DNA of 48,367 nt from Singulisphaera sp. GP187 (GTDB lineage: Bacteria > Planctomycetota > Planctomycetia > Gemmatales > Gemmataceae). Numbering within the stretch: the stretch's first letter is position 1; each line of letters begins with the position of its first letter. The notes beneath the pieces were generated by a model, which had not been told where the DNA came from, did no database searches, and was given only the letters and a program-made list of their open reading frames with translations. The stretch lies in assembly GCA_945905925.1 (NCBI GenBank), contig CAMDQN010000041.1, positions 1 through 48,367 of the forward strand, read 5' to 3'. Position numbers and translations under genes: made by a program. Positions 16,978-26,289 of the stretch are shown one piece after another.

Positions 16978-19620
16978 ATGAAGTCCTTCACACCACTGAT
17001 CCTGTTGTTCCTGTCCGCCACAGCCGCACGCGGCGACGACTGGGCACAGTTTCAAGGCAACGCTCTCCGGTCTGGCAACGCGCCCGCCGCGGCGGTGAAG
17101 ACGCCCCTCGGCCTGGTCGGCGCTGTGCCGCTGACCGATGGCGTCTACGCGGCCCCCGTTGTCGCCGCGGGCAAGGTCTTCGTGGTCGATGGGTCGGGCG
17201 TCGTCGTGGCGTTCGACTCGCAGACGCTGAAGGAACTGTGGCGGTTTGCCACACGCGGCGGGTCGGGGAACTGCAACAACGTCGCCGCGCCCGCGGTCAT
17301 CGGGAAGTACGTTCACGTCGGCACGACGGCCGGTTACTACTACGTCCTCGACCGGGACACCGGGAAGGTGGTTCGCGAGATCGACTGCAAGGAGCCGATC
17401 TTCTCGTCGCCCGCGGCGGGAGCCGATCGCGTTTACTTCGCGACCCTGGGCGCGCGGGTCTTCGCGCTGAAGCCGGACGGCGAACAAATCTGGACCTGGG
17501 ACTTCGTCAAGGAGGTCATCAAGTTCGACGGCGACCGCTGGAGCGGCGAGGACTGGTTGAAGGTCCGCAAGGACCGCGTCACCTGGAAGGATCACTTCGT
17601 CTGCTCACGCGACATCTGTCTGATCGGCAAGACCGTCGTGATGCCGGCCGGGGGCCGCACCATCTTTCTCGAAGACGCCGGCGCTGCGCCGACGTTGAGC
17701 GTGGTCGGCGTGATCCCTTCCTACGATGGCTCCGAATATCCCGCCACGTTCGGCCAGAGCGCCGACGAGGCCGGCAACGTCTACGTCCAGTGGCACCGCC
17801 GCGACAACGCGGGTCGGGTCGAAATCCTGAAACTCGCCGATGGCAAGGTGCAGGCCGATTTCGTCAAGGGAACTGAAACGTCGATTCACCTGCCCGGGTT
17901 GCTGAGCTTCGCGTCGGTGGCCGTTCGCGACAAGGACGTGTACCGCGTGCGGCCCGAGCAGGGTATGGGGCTGTGTCGGCATCGCGCCGGGGAGAAGAAG
18001 CCGGAAGTGCTCTGCGCCGCGGCTTCGATCTGCCCGCCGGTGTTGACGAAAGAGCACGTCATTTACGGCGGTCTGGACGGCAAACTGTACGTCGTTCCGC
18101 TGACCGGCGGCGAACCGTGGTCGTTTGCGACGGCGTTCGGCGCGTCGATCACCGCGCCCGTTGCCGTGGCCGACGGACGAGTGTTCGTGCCGTGCGAGGA
18201 CGGCTACCTCTACGTGCTGGCGCCCGACGGGAAGGCGCCGCTCCCGGCGAAGGATCTGGAGATCGCGAAGATTCGCAGCCCGATTGCCGGGCCGCTCGCG
18301 GACGCCAAGTACGACTGGTACACGAACTACGGCGACTTCGCGGGGTCGAACGCGAACAGCCAGGGCTTGCAGACGCCACTGCGGATGCGATGGGCACGCC
18401 GCCTGGAAGGGACCATCAAGCACCTACCGGTCTGCGGCGGGGGCCGCATGTACGTCCACACGGCCGAAGGGCAAATCCTCGCCTTCGAGCAGGACACCGG
18501 CCGGCTGCTGTGGCGCCGCTACTCGCCCGACGTCTACCTGTCGTTCACCTCGCCGCTGTACCACAACGGCAAACTGATCGTCCCGCAGGCCGGTATCAAG
18601 GACTCCGTGATGCGCTGCTTCGACGCGGCCACGGGCAAGCTCACGTGGCAGGCGAAGTTCACCGGTTCGCCGAGTTGGAGCCGGCAGTTCCCGCCGCTCG
18701 TCCACGGTAACCTCGCGATCTACGCCTCCGGTTCGGGCGAGTACGCGTACCAGGGGACCGAGAAGCCGTTCACGTTCAAGGGGACGCCGGTGAAGTCGGA
18801 AGACGGGAAAGAGGTGATGTCCTGGATCTACTCGAACGACAACCCGTACTACCCGAAGGACAACCACCCGCTGCTGTGGGCCTGGGATCTGGATACCGGC
18901 AAGGTGGTGTGGACGAAAGACTTCTCGAAGGAGGGCCGCGGCGGGAACGACTGCGGCATCTGCCTGCTGGACGGCAAGCTGTTCTACTCCACGTTCTTCG
19001 GCTACTCGGCGAGCGAGCGGAAACGCCGCGGTCTTCCAGAAGAGAACAACGGCCTGACCGCGTGCCTCGACCCGAAGACCGGTGACGTCATCTGGAAGAC
19101 GACCAAGTACTTCGTCACCGCGAAGTGTACCCTCTCCGCGCGTGACGGCCGGCTCTACCTCGGCGGCAACAACCCAGCGAAGGAGGGAACGAAGGACCGC
19201 TACGTGTGGTGCCTCGAAGCCAAGGACGGTTCGCTCGTCTGGCAGTCCGACCCGATCACGTCCGCGCTCAACGTCGTCACGGTGGGTGAGGAGTATATCT
19301 TCAGCAACGCGCTGCGCGGTCGCGGGAACGTGTTCGACCGGAAGACCGGCAAGGTCGTCGGTGGCGTGGACCACAACTACGCCTGCTGCCGGTTCACCAT
19401 GTCGGGTTCCTTCATCCTGGGCGCCAACATGGACATGATCGATCTCGCGGCCGGCGGCAAACTGGTCTCGACCGGTCCCGCGATCGACTCGCGCGAGTGT
19501 CTGGGCGCGGTCGTTTCCAACGGTCGCATCTTCTACGCCTCGCAAGCGAGCGGCTTCATCGTGTCGCAAACCTACGGCAAGGACTCCAAGAAGTTGCCCG
19601 CGGTCTGGGATCGGCCGTAA
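16978..19620 (+). CDS. Exported PQQ-like beta-propeller protein (tandem propellers)
   Basis: The product is 880 residues with a Sec signal (FTPLILLFLSATAARG) followed at once by DDWAQFQGNALRSG, the usual entry to bacterial PQQ-like/quinoprotein propellers. Repeated blade motifs include FVVDGSGVVVAFDSQTLKEL, YYYVLDRDTGKVVRE, RVYFATLGARVFALKPDG and LYLGGNNPA. Two propeller-like halves are suggested (about 20-440 and 450-870), the second reopening at NYGDFAGSNANSQG, similar to the first. Catalytic residues of true quinoprotein alcohol dehydrogenases (Ca-binding Asp/Glu and the disulfide Cys pair) were not identifiable, so cofactor binding is uncertain. A scaffold or sugar-binding role is equally possible. 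GGAG lies about 10 bases upstream. It is convergent with the YbjQ-like gene. Confidence 0.85.
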   Translation: MKSFTPLILLFLSATAARGDDWAQFQGNALRSGNAPAAAVKTPLGLVGAVPLTDGVYAAPVVAAGKVFVVDGSGVVVAFDSQTLKELWRFATRGGSGNCNNVAAPAVIGKYVHVGTTAGYYYVLDRDTGKVVREIDCKEPIFSSPAAGADRVYFATLGARVFALKPDGEQIWTWDFVKEVIKFDGDRWSGEDWLKVRKDRVTWKDHFVCSRDICLIGKTVVMPAGGRTIFLEDAGAAPTLSVVGVIPSYDGSEYPATFGQSADEAGNVYVQWHRRDNAGRVEILKLADGKVQADFVKGTETSIHLPGLLSFASVAVRDKDVYRVRPEQGMGLCRHRAGEKKPEVLCAAASICPPVLTKEHVIYGGLDGKLYVVPLTGGEPWSFATAFGASITAPVAVADGRVFVPCEDGYLYVLAPDGKAPLPAKDLEIAKIRSPIAGPLADAKYDWYTNYGDFAGSNANSQGLQTPLRMRWARRLEGTIKHLPVCGGGRMYVHTAEGQILAFEQDTGRLLWRRYSPDVYLSFTSPLYHNGKLIVPQAGIKDSVMRCFDAATGKLTWQAKFTGSPSWSRQFPPLVHGNLAIYASGSGEYAYQGTEKPFTFKGTPVKSEDGKEVMSWIYSNDNPYYPKDNHPLLWAWDLDTGKVVWTKDFSKEGRGGNDCGICLLDGKLFYSTFFGYSASERKRRGLPEENNGLTACLDPKTGDVIWKTTKYFVTAKCTLSARDGRLYLGGNNPAKEGTKDRYVWCLEAKDGSLVWQSDPITSALNVVTVGEEYIFSNALRGRGNVFDRKTGKVVGGVDHNYACCRFTMSGSFILGANMDMIDLAAGGKLVSTGPAIDSRECLGAVVSNGRIFYASQASGFIVSQTYGKDSKKLPAVWDRP

Positions 19621-19654
19621 GCCCCCCGAGGTTCCCCTGACAGGCGCTTCACGA

Positions 19655-19682
19655 CAGCAGACCGTGTTGCGCCGGTCTGCTG
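19655..19682. terminator. Hairpin between convergent genes, likely bidirectional terminator
   Basis: CAGCAGACCG (19655-19664) pairs exactly with CGGTCTGCTG (19673-19682) around an 8-base loop. It lies 35 bp after the PQQ-propeller stop and 45 bp before the stop of the opposite-strand YbjQ-like gene, the expected position for a shared terminator. No T-tract is present, as is common in high-G+C genomes. Confidence 0.5.
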
Positions 19683-19727
19683 CCTTCACGCGCCCGGCCA
19701 ACCTCCACGTCGCCGACGCACGCTGGG

Positions 19728-20840
19728 TCAGTGCCGGTCGAGTTTGCCAGTGTTGTGGGTCTCGTCGAGGAACGTCGAGCGGTCGCGGATGATCGCCTGC
19801 GGGATCAGCGCCGAGGATTTCGTCCCCAGCCCCTCCATCTTCTTCACCGCCGTCCCGATCGCCAGCACCTCCACGAACCCGCCGCCCATCTCGTAGATGA
19901 ACACCTTCGTCCCGATCACCGCGTCGGCACCGATCTCCGTCGCCTCCGACTCGATGTGCGCCAGGCAGTTCTCGCGCGCCTTGTAGATCAACTGCGTCAC
20001 CGAACTGACCTCGCCCCGCGACAGACCCTTGAACAGCGCCCCGATCCCGCCCGTCAGCCCGAGCGAGTACACCGAGGTGCCCAGCACCAGGCGTAGCGGC
20101 CCGTACCCCATCTTCGTCAGGTTCCAGAGTTCCTCACCCGTCAGTTCGGACGTGACAGGCCGCGCCGGGTTCCCGAACGCAGGGTGGTGCGACGCGGTGC
20201 CCACCATCAACATCTCCCTGGCGCCTGCCCCGAGCGGAAGAATCACCGTCTGGATGTCCACCACCGCGTTGGCCCCGCGTTCGCGGGCCTCGGCCTCGAG
20301 CCGTTCGAGGGCCAGGTGCCGGGTGTGGTTGTACATCTGGGAGAACTCTTTCACCTCACCGCCGGCGAACCCGCGCAAAAACCCAAACAACCCCCGGCTG
20401 ACCCCGAGGGCGTACGCCACGTTCCCGATCACGAAGTGTCGCGGGTCGTACCCGGCATCGAGTTGGCAGTACAGGTCCTGCCCGGTACACGCGGTCGTGA
20501 AGAACGGGCCGTGGTAGTCGAGTCCTTTCACCGACGACCCGATGGCGATGAACTCACGCATCCCGCCGAGCGTCTTCAGTTCCGACGTGACCCCGGTGAC
20601 GCCGTGTGCGCCGTGTTCCTGGGCCTCCTTCTCGAGCCGGTTGATCGCCGCGTGCCGACCCTCGGTGATGAGTTGCGTGAGGTTGGCGATCTCGCCCCCG
20701 GCGAGCGTCTTGAGACTGCTCGACAGCCCGCCGACAAGCCCGAGCGACTGAACGCTGTTCCCGACCACGATGCTGCCTGGAGCGAACCCCTTCTCCGCGA
20801 GGACGAAGATCTCGTTGCCCGACAAGCCGCTGACGATCAC
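19728..20840 (-). CDS. Triple YbjQ-like (UPF0145) domain protein
   Basis: The product is 370 residues from GTG 20840, supported by GGAG six bases upstream; no ATG lies between there and the first domain. Three tandem copies of a YbjQ/UPF0145-type domain span about 7-107, 119-219 and 230-335. Each contains a G(F/Y).P..(I/L/F)V(V/I)(G/L)(N/G) segment, a Gly-rich turn (SLGLVGG, ALGVSRG, SLGLTGG), a GGE/RGE loop, a long helix with L..(L/I)E.EA.E.GA, and a final (I/V)GT/GS strand. Single-domain YbjQ proteins are about 100 residues and form pentamers, so a three-copy fusion is unusual. No signal peptide is seen with this start. Function is unknown in the family; heavy-metal binding has been suggested by name only, and no Cys/His cluster is visible here. 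Confidence 0.85.
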   Translation of the reverse strand: MIVSGLSGNEIFVLAEKGFAPGSIVVGNSVQSLGLVGGLSSSLKTLAGGEIANLTQLITEGRHAAINRLEKEAQEHGAHGVTGVTSELKTLGGMREFIAIGSSVKGLDYHGPFFTTACTGQDLYCQLDAGYDPRHFVIGNVAYALGVSRGLFGFLRGFAGGEVKEFSQMYNHTRHLALERLEAEARERGANAVVDIQTVILPLGAGAREMLMVGTASHHPAFGNPARPVTSELTGEELWNLTKMGYGPLRLVLGTSVYSLGLTGGIGALFKGLSRGEVSSVTQLIYKARENCLAHIESEATEIGADAVIGTKVFIYEMGGGFVEVLAIGTAVKKMEGLGTKSSALIPQAIIRDRSTFLDETHNTGKLDRH

Positions 20841-21044
20841 GGGTGACTCCGAGGAGCGAGGGAAGTGTCCGCATTCCGTACCACGTCGGCCGGTGTTCGG
20901 TACGGGAATGCTACGCGACTTCCGTTCCGCGTTCCACAACCGCGTCCCGCCAATCGGAGCCGCTGACGTGGAGTTCTGTTCGGCGAGACTTACTATAATC
21001 CGCTGCAACCCTTCGACACTCCCGCCTCAGTTCCGGTGACGGTC
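20841..21044. promoter_or_regulatory. Divergent intergenic region with a consensus -10 for pair C
   Basis: This 204-bp gap separates the divergent YbjQ-like and DUF1549 genes. TATAAT at 20994-20999 (plus strand) is a perfect -10 hexamer 45 bases before ATG 21045; no good -35 is found at 16-18 bases upstream (GGAGTT/GAGTTC). The minus-strand promoter could not be located. Confidence 0.4.
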
Positions 21045-23441
21045 ATGCACGCCGAAACTCGCTCGACCCGCACCGCCCGATCGGTGTCTCGCCGCCAAGC
21101 GTGGCCCGTTATGGCTCTCCTGCTCGCTACTCTCCTGCCGACCGATGGCCGCGCCGACGAAGGGGTCGATTTCTTCGAGAAGAAGGTTCGGCCGATCCTC
21201 GCCGAACACTGCTATTCCTGCCACTCGGCGATCGCGAAGAAAGAAAAAGGCGGTCTCCAACTCGACACTCCAGAGGCGATTCGCAAAGGCGGCGAGTCCG
21301 GTCCGGTTGTCAAAGCCAAAGACGAAGAGAGTTTACTACTGCGCGCCGTCGCGCACTCACCGGGTTTCCCCGCGATGCCTCCAAAGGAGAAAGGGAAACT
21401 GTCCGATGCGGCCGTCGCGGACCTCCGGCAGTGGGTCAAGATGGGAGCACCGGTCCCGGCGGCGACCGTCGTGAAGCCCGCGATTGGCGATGCGGCCCGC
21501 AAGTTCTGGTCGTTTCAGCCCGTTGCCGAACACCCAGCCCCGAAGGTGTCAGACCCAAAGTGGCCGGTCAAGAAAGCCGACTTCTTCGTCCTGAAGAAGC
21601 TCGATGAGCAGAAGCTCATGCATGCCCCGCTCGCGGACAAACGCACCCTGATCCGCCGCGTCTACTTCGATCTTGTGGGGCTTCCGCCGACATTCGAGCA
21701 GGTCGAAGCGTTCGCCGCCGACACGCGACCCGACGCTTACGAACGGTTGGTTGAAGAGTTGCTCGCGTCGCCGGGGTTCGGGGAAAAGTGGGCGCGACAC
21801 TGGCTCGATGTGGCCCGCTACGCGGAGGACAACTCGACCAGCGAATCGACGTGCAAGCCGCCGCGGTTCCCCTACCGGTATCGCGACTGGGTCATCCGGG
21901 CGTTCAACGCCGATGTGCCCTACGACCGGTTCGTGAAGCTCCAGATTTCTGCCGACCTGATCCCAGGCACCACACCGGAAGACTACACGGCGCTCGGGTT
22001 CCTCGGCCTCTCGCCGGTCTACCACAAGGAGCCGAAGGTCTCCAAGGACGTGATCGCGGCGTTCGTCGCCGACGAGTGGGACGAGCGCGTGGACGTTATC
22101 ACTCGCGGGTTCCTGGGGCTGACGGTCGCGTGCGCGCGGTGCCACGACCACAAGTTCGACCCGATTTCCACCGAAGACTACTACGCGCTCGCGGGGGTAA
22201 TGGCGAACACGCAGCTCGCGGAGCGCCCGCTGAAGCCCAACGCCGACGCGGGGCAGGAGGCGCTCACGACCGTCCGGCGCGACCTGCTCGACGCAACGCA
22301 GCGTCTGAGCTACGCGAAGGACATGCGCAGTACGGCCATCAAGGAGAAGAAGGACACCGCGCCGTTCGAGCAGCAGATCAAGGTGTTCGAGGCGCGGGTA
22401 GCGGACCTCCAGAAGCGCGAAAAGGGGCTGGACACCGGCCCGACCGCGAACGTCGTGCGGGATGCCGGGACGTGGGTCAACGGCGACGACCCCGCCTGGA
22501 CGGTGGTCGATTACCGACCGGGCCGATACCGCGACCTGCCCGTCTTCGTTCGTGGCAATCCGGCACGGCCGGGGGAACTCGTCCCGCGGCGGTTTCTCGG
22601 CGTGCTATCACCCGGCGAACCGCGACTGTTCAAGGCGGGAAGCGGTCGGCGGGAACTGGCCGACGCGATTACAACCGACGCATCGAGTTTGACCGCGCGA
22701 GTGTTCGTGAACCGCACCTGGGGTTGGGTGTTCGGGCGGCATCTCGTGACCACTCCGAGCAACTTCGGGGCGCTCGGCGACCGCCCGACCCACCCCGAAC
22801 TCCTCGACGACCTCGCGGCCAGGTTCGTTGCGAATAAGTGGTCGATGAAGTGGCTCGTCCGCGAGTTGGTGCTGTCCGCGACGTACCGGCAATCGAGCCG
22901 GCACGACGACACGTTTGCCGCCGCGGACCCCGACAACCGGTGGCTCTGGCGTGCCCCCCGCAAGCGGCTAGAACTGGAAGCGTGGCGGGACGCGATCCTT
23001 CAGGTGAGCGGTCAACTCAGCCTCGCGGGCGGCGGCCCGTCGGACAATCTGGACGCCCCCAAGAGCGTCCGCCGAACGGTCTACGGGAAGGTGAGTCGCG
23101 AGCGCCCGGCCGACATTCACCGCTTGTTCGACCTGCCGGACCCGCGCGGTCACGGCGAGAAACGGGAAGTCACCACCACCCCGCTTCAACAACTCTACTT
23201 CCTGAACAGCCCGTTTGTGCGCCAGTCCGCTGCGGCGCTGGCGAAGGCGGCGACCGTCGGCAAGACCGGCGAGGACACGGTGAAGGCGCTGTTCCGGCGG
23301 GCGCTCCTTCGCGACCCGACCGCCGACGAGTTGGCAACCGCCTTGAAACTGGTTCGGCCGGCGAAGGAAAGTGACACACCCGCGTGGGAGTTGCTCGCAC
23401 AGGCGATCCTGGCGAGCAACGAGTTTTTGTTTCTGAACTAA
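21045..23441 (+). CDS. DUF1549/DUF1553 planctomycete cytochrome protein (pair C)
   Basis: The product is 798 residues from ATG 21045; an in-frame GTG at 21036 is an alternative start. After a basic stretch, the leader core VMALLLATLLP and GRADE cleavage region indicate Sec export. The cytochrome-like module has C56-YS-C59-H60 and a Met in PAMPPKEKG. DUF1549 (about 155-380) carries C363-AR-C366-HDHKFDP. A heptad-like helix (about 411-462) links to DUF1553 (about 532-780), with NRTWGWVFGRHLVTTPSNFG and terminal NEFLFLN. It is closest in layout to the pair B paralog. The DUF1501 gene follows after 47 bp, and the sulfatase cluster lies downstream on the same strand. Confidence 0.93.
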   Translation: MHAETRSTRTARSVSRRQAWPVMALLLATLLPTDGRADEGVDFFEKKVRPILAEHCYSCHSAIAKKEKGGLQLDTPEAIRKGGESGPVVKAKDEESLLLRAVAHSPGFPAMPPKEKGKLSDAAVADLRQWVKMGAPVPAATVVKPAIGDAARKFWSFQPVAEHPAPKVSDPKWPVKKADFFVLKKLDEQKLMHAPLADKRTLIRRVYFDLVGLPPTFEQVEAFAADTRPDAYERLVEELLASPGFGEKWARHWLDVARYAEDNSTSESTCKPPRFPYRYRDWVIRAFNADVPYDRFVKLQISADLIPGTTPEDYTALGFLGLSPVYHKEPKVSKDVIAAFVADEWDERVDVITRGFLGLTVACARCHDHKFDPISTEDYYALAGVMANTQLAERPLKPNADAGQEALTTVRRDLLDATQRLSYAKDMRSTAIKEKKDTAPFEQQIKVFEARVADLQKREKGLDTGPTANVVRDAGTWVNGDDPAWTVVDYRPGRYRDLPVFVRGNPARPGELVPRRFLGVLSPGEPRLFKAGSGRRELADAITTDASSLTARVFVNRTWGWVFGRHLVTTPSNFGALGDRPTHPELLDDLAARFVANKWSMKWLVRELVLSATYRQSSRHDDTFAAADPDNRWLWRAPRKRLELEAWRDAILQVSGQLSLAGGGPSDNLDAPKSVRRTVYGKVSRERPADIHRLFDLPDPRGHGEKREVTTTPLQQLYFLNSPFVRQSAAALAKAATVGKTGEDTVKALFRRALLRDPTADELATALKLVRPAKESDTPAWELLAQAILASNEFLFLN

Positions 23442-23459
23442 GGCAAGCGCCTTTCTTCT

Positions 23460-23471
23460 GCCGCTTGCGGC
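23460..23471. repeat. Short palindrome in the pair C intergenic gap
   Basis: The 12-base palindrome GCCGCTTGCGGC repeats the element at 6129-6140 exactly, including the following TT. It sits between the DUF1549/DUF1553 stop and the DUF1501 start. Confidence 0.5.
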
Positions 23472-23488
23472 TTCGCGAGTGAACCCCG

Positions 23489-24862
23489 ATGACCGAACAA
23501 GACCCCACCGACCCGTTCGGACCGACCCGCCGACGGTTCCTTCGCGAACTCGGCGGCAGCGTCGGCTTGCTCGGACTGGCGAGCTATTTACAAGCCGCGG
23601 CACCGCCGACCGCGACACCGAAGAAGCCGCATTTCAAACCGCGGGCCAAGCGGGTGATCTTCCTGTTCATGGCGGGCGGGCCGTCGCACCTCGACACCTT
23701 CGATCCCAAACCCGACCTCGCGAAGCACGCCGGAAAGCGACCGGGGGCGACCGATCTGCGCACCGAGCGCGTCACCGGCGGGTTGCTCCCCTCACCGTTC
23801 CAGTTCCGCCCGGGCGGGAAGTCCGGCCTCCCGGTGAGCGACCTTCTCCCAAACCTTCGCGAGTGCGCCGACGAACTGTGCGTGCTACGCGCCGTTCATG
23901 CGATCAACCCGAACCACTCGCCGGCCGCGAATTTCCTCGCCAGCGGCCGGATCGATGCCATTCACCCGGGGATTGGGGCGTGGGTCTCTTACGGTCTTGG
24001 TTCCGCGAACGCGGACCTGCCCGGCTTCGTCTCCCTCGGCGGCGGGTTCGGCCAGGTGGGGTTCGAGCGGAGCGGGTATCTCCCTGGACAGTTTCAGGCA
24101 ACGCGGGTGGCCGCCGCGGAAGCGGATCCCGAGAGGATGATCAAGCACCTCAAGAACCCGGCCGTTGGCCTCGACGACCAGAAGCGACAACTCGACGCGA
24201 TTCAAGCATTGAACCGGGGTCACGCCGCGGCGAACGGGAACGACCCACAACTCGAAGCCCGCGTGAAGGCGATGGAGACCGCGTTCAGGATGCAGTCCGC
24301 TGCGGGGGAAGCGTTCGACACGCGACGCGAGCCGGTGCGTGTGCACGAGTCCTACGGCACGGGCGAGTTCGCACGCGGCTGTCTGCTCGCCCGAAGACTC
24401 GTGGAGCGCGGCGTCCGGTTCGTGCAGTTATCGTTGGGCGGGTGGGACCATCACGCCAACATCAATGCTGAACTGAAGAAGAAGTGCGTAGAGATTGATC
24501 GCCCGATCGCGGCTCTGTTGAAGGATCTCCGCCAGAGCGGACTTCTGGACGACACGCTGGTCGTTTGGGGAGGTGAGTTCGGACGCACCCCGGTGTCGGA
24601 GAACGGTGACGGCCGCGACCACAACCACTACGGGTTCACCATGTGGATGGCCGGCGGCGGGGTTAAAGGAGGGGTTGCGTATGGAGCGACCGACGAGTTC
24701 GGCTTCAAGGCCGCGGAGGGCCGCGTGAGCGTTCACGACCTTCACGCAACCGTGCTGCACCTGCTCGGCCTCGATCATGAGAAACTGACGTACCGCTACA
24801 GCGGGCGCGACTTCCGGCTGACCGACGTACACGGCAAGGTGGTGGAAGGAATCTTGGCGTAG
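23489..24862 (+). CDS. DUF1501 protein, Tat-exported (pair C)
   Basis: The product is 457 residues. The leader TRRRFLRELGGSVGLLG is a twin-arginine signal. It has the most canonical DUF1501 motifs in the window: MAGGPSHLDTFDPKP (about 62-76), NPNHSPA, GGWDHHANI, WGGEFGRTPVSENGDGRDH and FTMWMAGGGVKGG. The family resembles the alkaline-phosphatase/sulfatase fold, and these Asp/His clusters are the expected metal ligands, but no substrate is known. It is co-directional with the DUF1549 gene upstream and is followed after 77 bp by a run of three sulfatases. This supports a role near sulfated-glycan breakdown (inference). Confidence 0.93.
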   Translation: MTEQDPTDPFGPTRRRFLRELGGSVGLLGLASYLQAAAPPTATPKKPHFKPRAKRVIFLFMAGGPSHLDTFDPKPDLAKHAGKRPGATDLRTERVTGGLLPSPFQFRPGGKSGLPVSDLLPNLRECADELCVLRAVHAINPNHSPAANFLASGRIDAIHPGIGAWVSYGLGSANADLPGFVSLGGGFGQVGFERSGYLPGQFQATRVAAAEADPERMIKHLKNPAVGLDDQKRQLDAIQALNRGHAAANGNDPQLEARVKAMETAFRMQSAAGEAFDTRREPVRVHESYGTGEFARGCLLARRLVERGVRFVQLSLGGWDHHANINAELKKKCVEIDRPIAALLKDLRQSGLLDDTLVVWGGEFGRTPVSENGDGRDHNHYGFTMWMAGGGVKGGVAYGATDEFGFKAAEGRVSVHDLHATVLHLLGLDHEKLTYRYSGRDFRLTDVHGKVVEGILA

Positions 24863-24939
24863 AGTGCGGGATCGTATCATGCTCGTGATTCCGTGCCGCC
24901 CGTGCGGAACAATCGCTTTCGAATCGAGGAAGGGCTGCC

Positions 24940-26289
24940 ATGATCAGAACCGGCCTGCTCACCGCCGTTGCCCTCCTCGTGTCGGCCCCGCTTGGGGCGG
25001 CCAATCAACCGAACGTCGTCATCGTGCTCGTGGACGATTTCGGCTGGGGCGATCCGTCGTGTTACGGCAACACGATGGTGAAGACCCCGAACATGGACCG
25101 ACTCGCGACGGAAGGCGTGCGGTTCACGCAGGGCTACGTCGCGGCGCCGATCTGTTCGCCGTCGCGGTGCGGTATCGTCACGGGACAGTTCCCGGCCCGG
25201 TGGAAGATCACCAGTTTCCTTCAAACGAAGGCCGGTAACCGAGCGTGCGAGCAAGCCGACTACCTCGACCCGAAGGCGCCGTCGCTGCCGCGAATGCTGA
25301 AGGAAGCCGGGTACGCGACCGCGCATATCGGCAAGTGGCACCTCGGCGGCGGGCGCGACGTAACCGACTCGCCGAAGTTCAAAGAATACGGTTACGACCT
25401 CGGACTCGGCACCTACGAAAGCCCGGAACCGGCCGCGCCGCTCGGCCTCAAGACAACCCCGTGGGGGCCGCAAGACAAGCTCGAACCGCAACAGGTTCCG
25501 CGTCACGAGCGGTCCAAGTGGATGGTCGATGAGACGCTCGCGTTCCTGAAGAAGAACACCGGGAAGCCGTGCTTCGTGAACCTCTGGCTCGACGACACGC
25601 ACACGCCATTCGTCCCCTCGGAAGCGCAGATGAACGCTGTGCGCGCGAAGGGCGAAGCCGAACTCAAGACGAAGTACAAGGCGGTTCTCGCGGACCTCGA
25701 CAAGCAAATCGGTCGGTTGCTCGACGGCCTGAAAGGAACGAACACACTCGTGCTGTTCCTCGGTGACAACGGGGCGTCACAGCCGTTCGCGCGCGAGCGC
25801 GGTGGCGGGTTGCGTGGGCAGAAGCTCAGTCTCTACGAGGGCGGTATCCGGGTGCCGTTCGTCGCGTGGTGGCCGGACAAGGTCAAGGGTGGCGTCGTCA
25901 ACGACAAGACGGTCATCGCGTCCATCGACTTCCTGCCGACGCTCGCGAGTGTGTGCGACGCGAAACTGCCGAAGGGCTACGCGCCCGACGGCGAGGATAT
26001 GACCGCTGCAATTAAAGGTGAAGCACCGGTTCGCACCAAACCACTGTTCTGGGAGTACGGGCGGAACGCGACCGCGTTCGCATACCCGAAGGACAACGAA
26101 CACCGCAGCCCGAACCTCGCCGTGCGCGACGGGAACTGGAAGTTGCTCATGAACGCCGACGGCACCGGTGCGGAGTTGTACGACCTCTCGAAAGACCACG
26201 TCGAAGCCAAGAACGTGATCGCGGCTCACCCCGAAGTCGCGAAGCGGCTCACCGAGAAAGTGCTGACCTGGAGGAAATCCGTACCGTGA
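24940..26289 (+). CDS. Sulfatase, Sec-exported (first of three coupled)
   Basis: The product is 449 residues, typical for type I sulfatases. A Sec signal (LLTAVALLVSAPLGAA) precedes NVVIVLVDDFGWGD, the first metal-binding strand with D32-D33. The formylglycine motif C72-SPSR76 is intact, so activation by a formylglycine-generating enzyme encoded elsewhere is expected. Other landmarks are GKWHLGG, the second metal cluster FLGDNGA, and a C-terminal LYDLSKDHVEAKN. It should hydrolyse sulfate esters, most likely on polysaccharides, in the periplasm or at the surface; substrate cannot be read from the sequence. A GAGGAAGGG ribosome site lies just upstream of ATG 24940. The stop overlaps the next start (GTGA). 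Confidence 0.93.
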   Translation: MIRTGLLTAVALLVSAPLGAANQPNVVIVLVDDFGWGDPSCYGNTMVKTPNMDRLATEGVRFTQGYVAAPICSPSRCGIVTGQFPARWKITSFLQTKAGNRACEQADYLDPKAPSLPRMLKEAGYATAHIGKWHLGGGRDVTDSPKFKEYGYDLGLGTYESPEPAAPLGLKTTPWGPQDKLEPQQVPRHERSKWMVDETLAFLKKNTGKPCFVNLWLDDTHTPFVPSEAQMNAVRAKGEAELKTKYKAVLADLDKQIGRLLDGLKGTNTLVLFLGDNGASQPFARERGGGLRGQKLSLYEGGIRVPFVAWWPDKVKGGVVNDKTVIASIDFLPTLASVCDAKLPKGYAPDGEDMTAAIKGEAPVRTKPLFWEYGRNATAFAYPKDNEHRSPNLAVRDGNWKLLMNADGTGAELYDLSKDHVEAKNVIAAHPEVAKRLTEKVLTWRKSVP

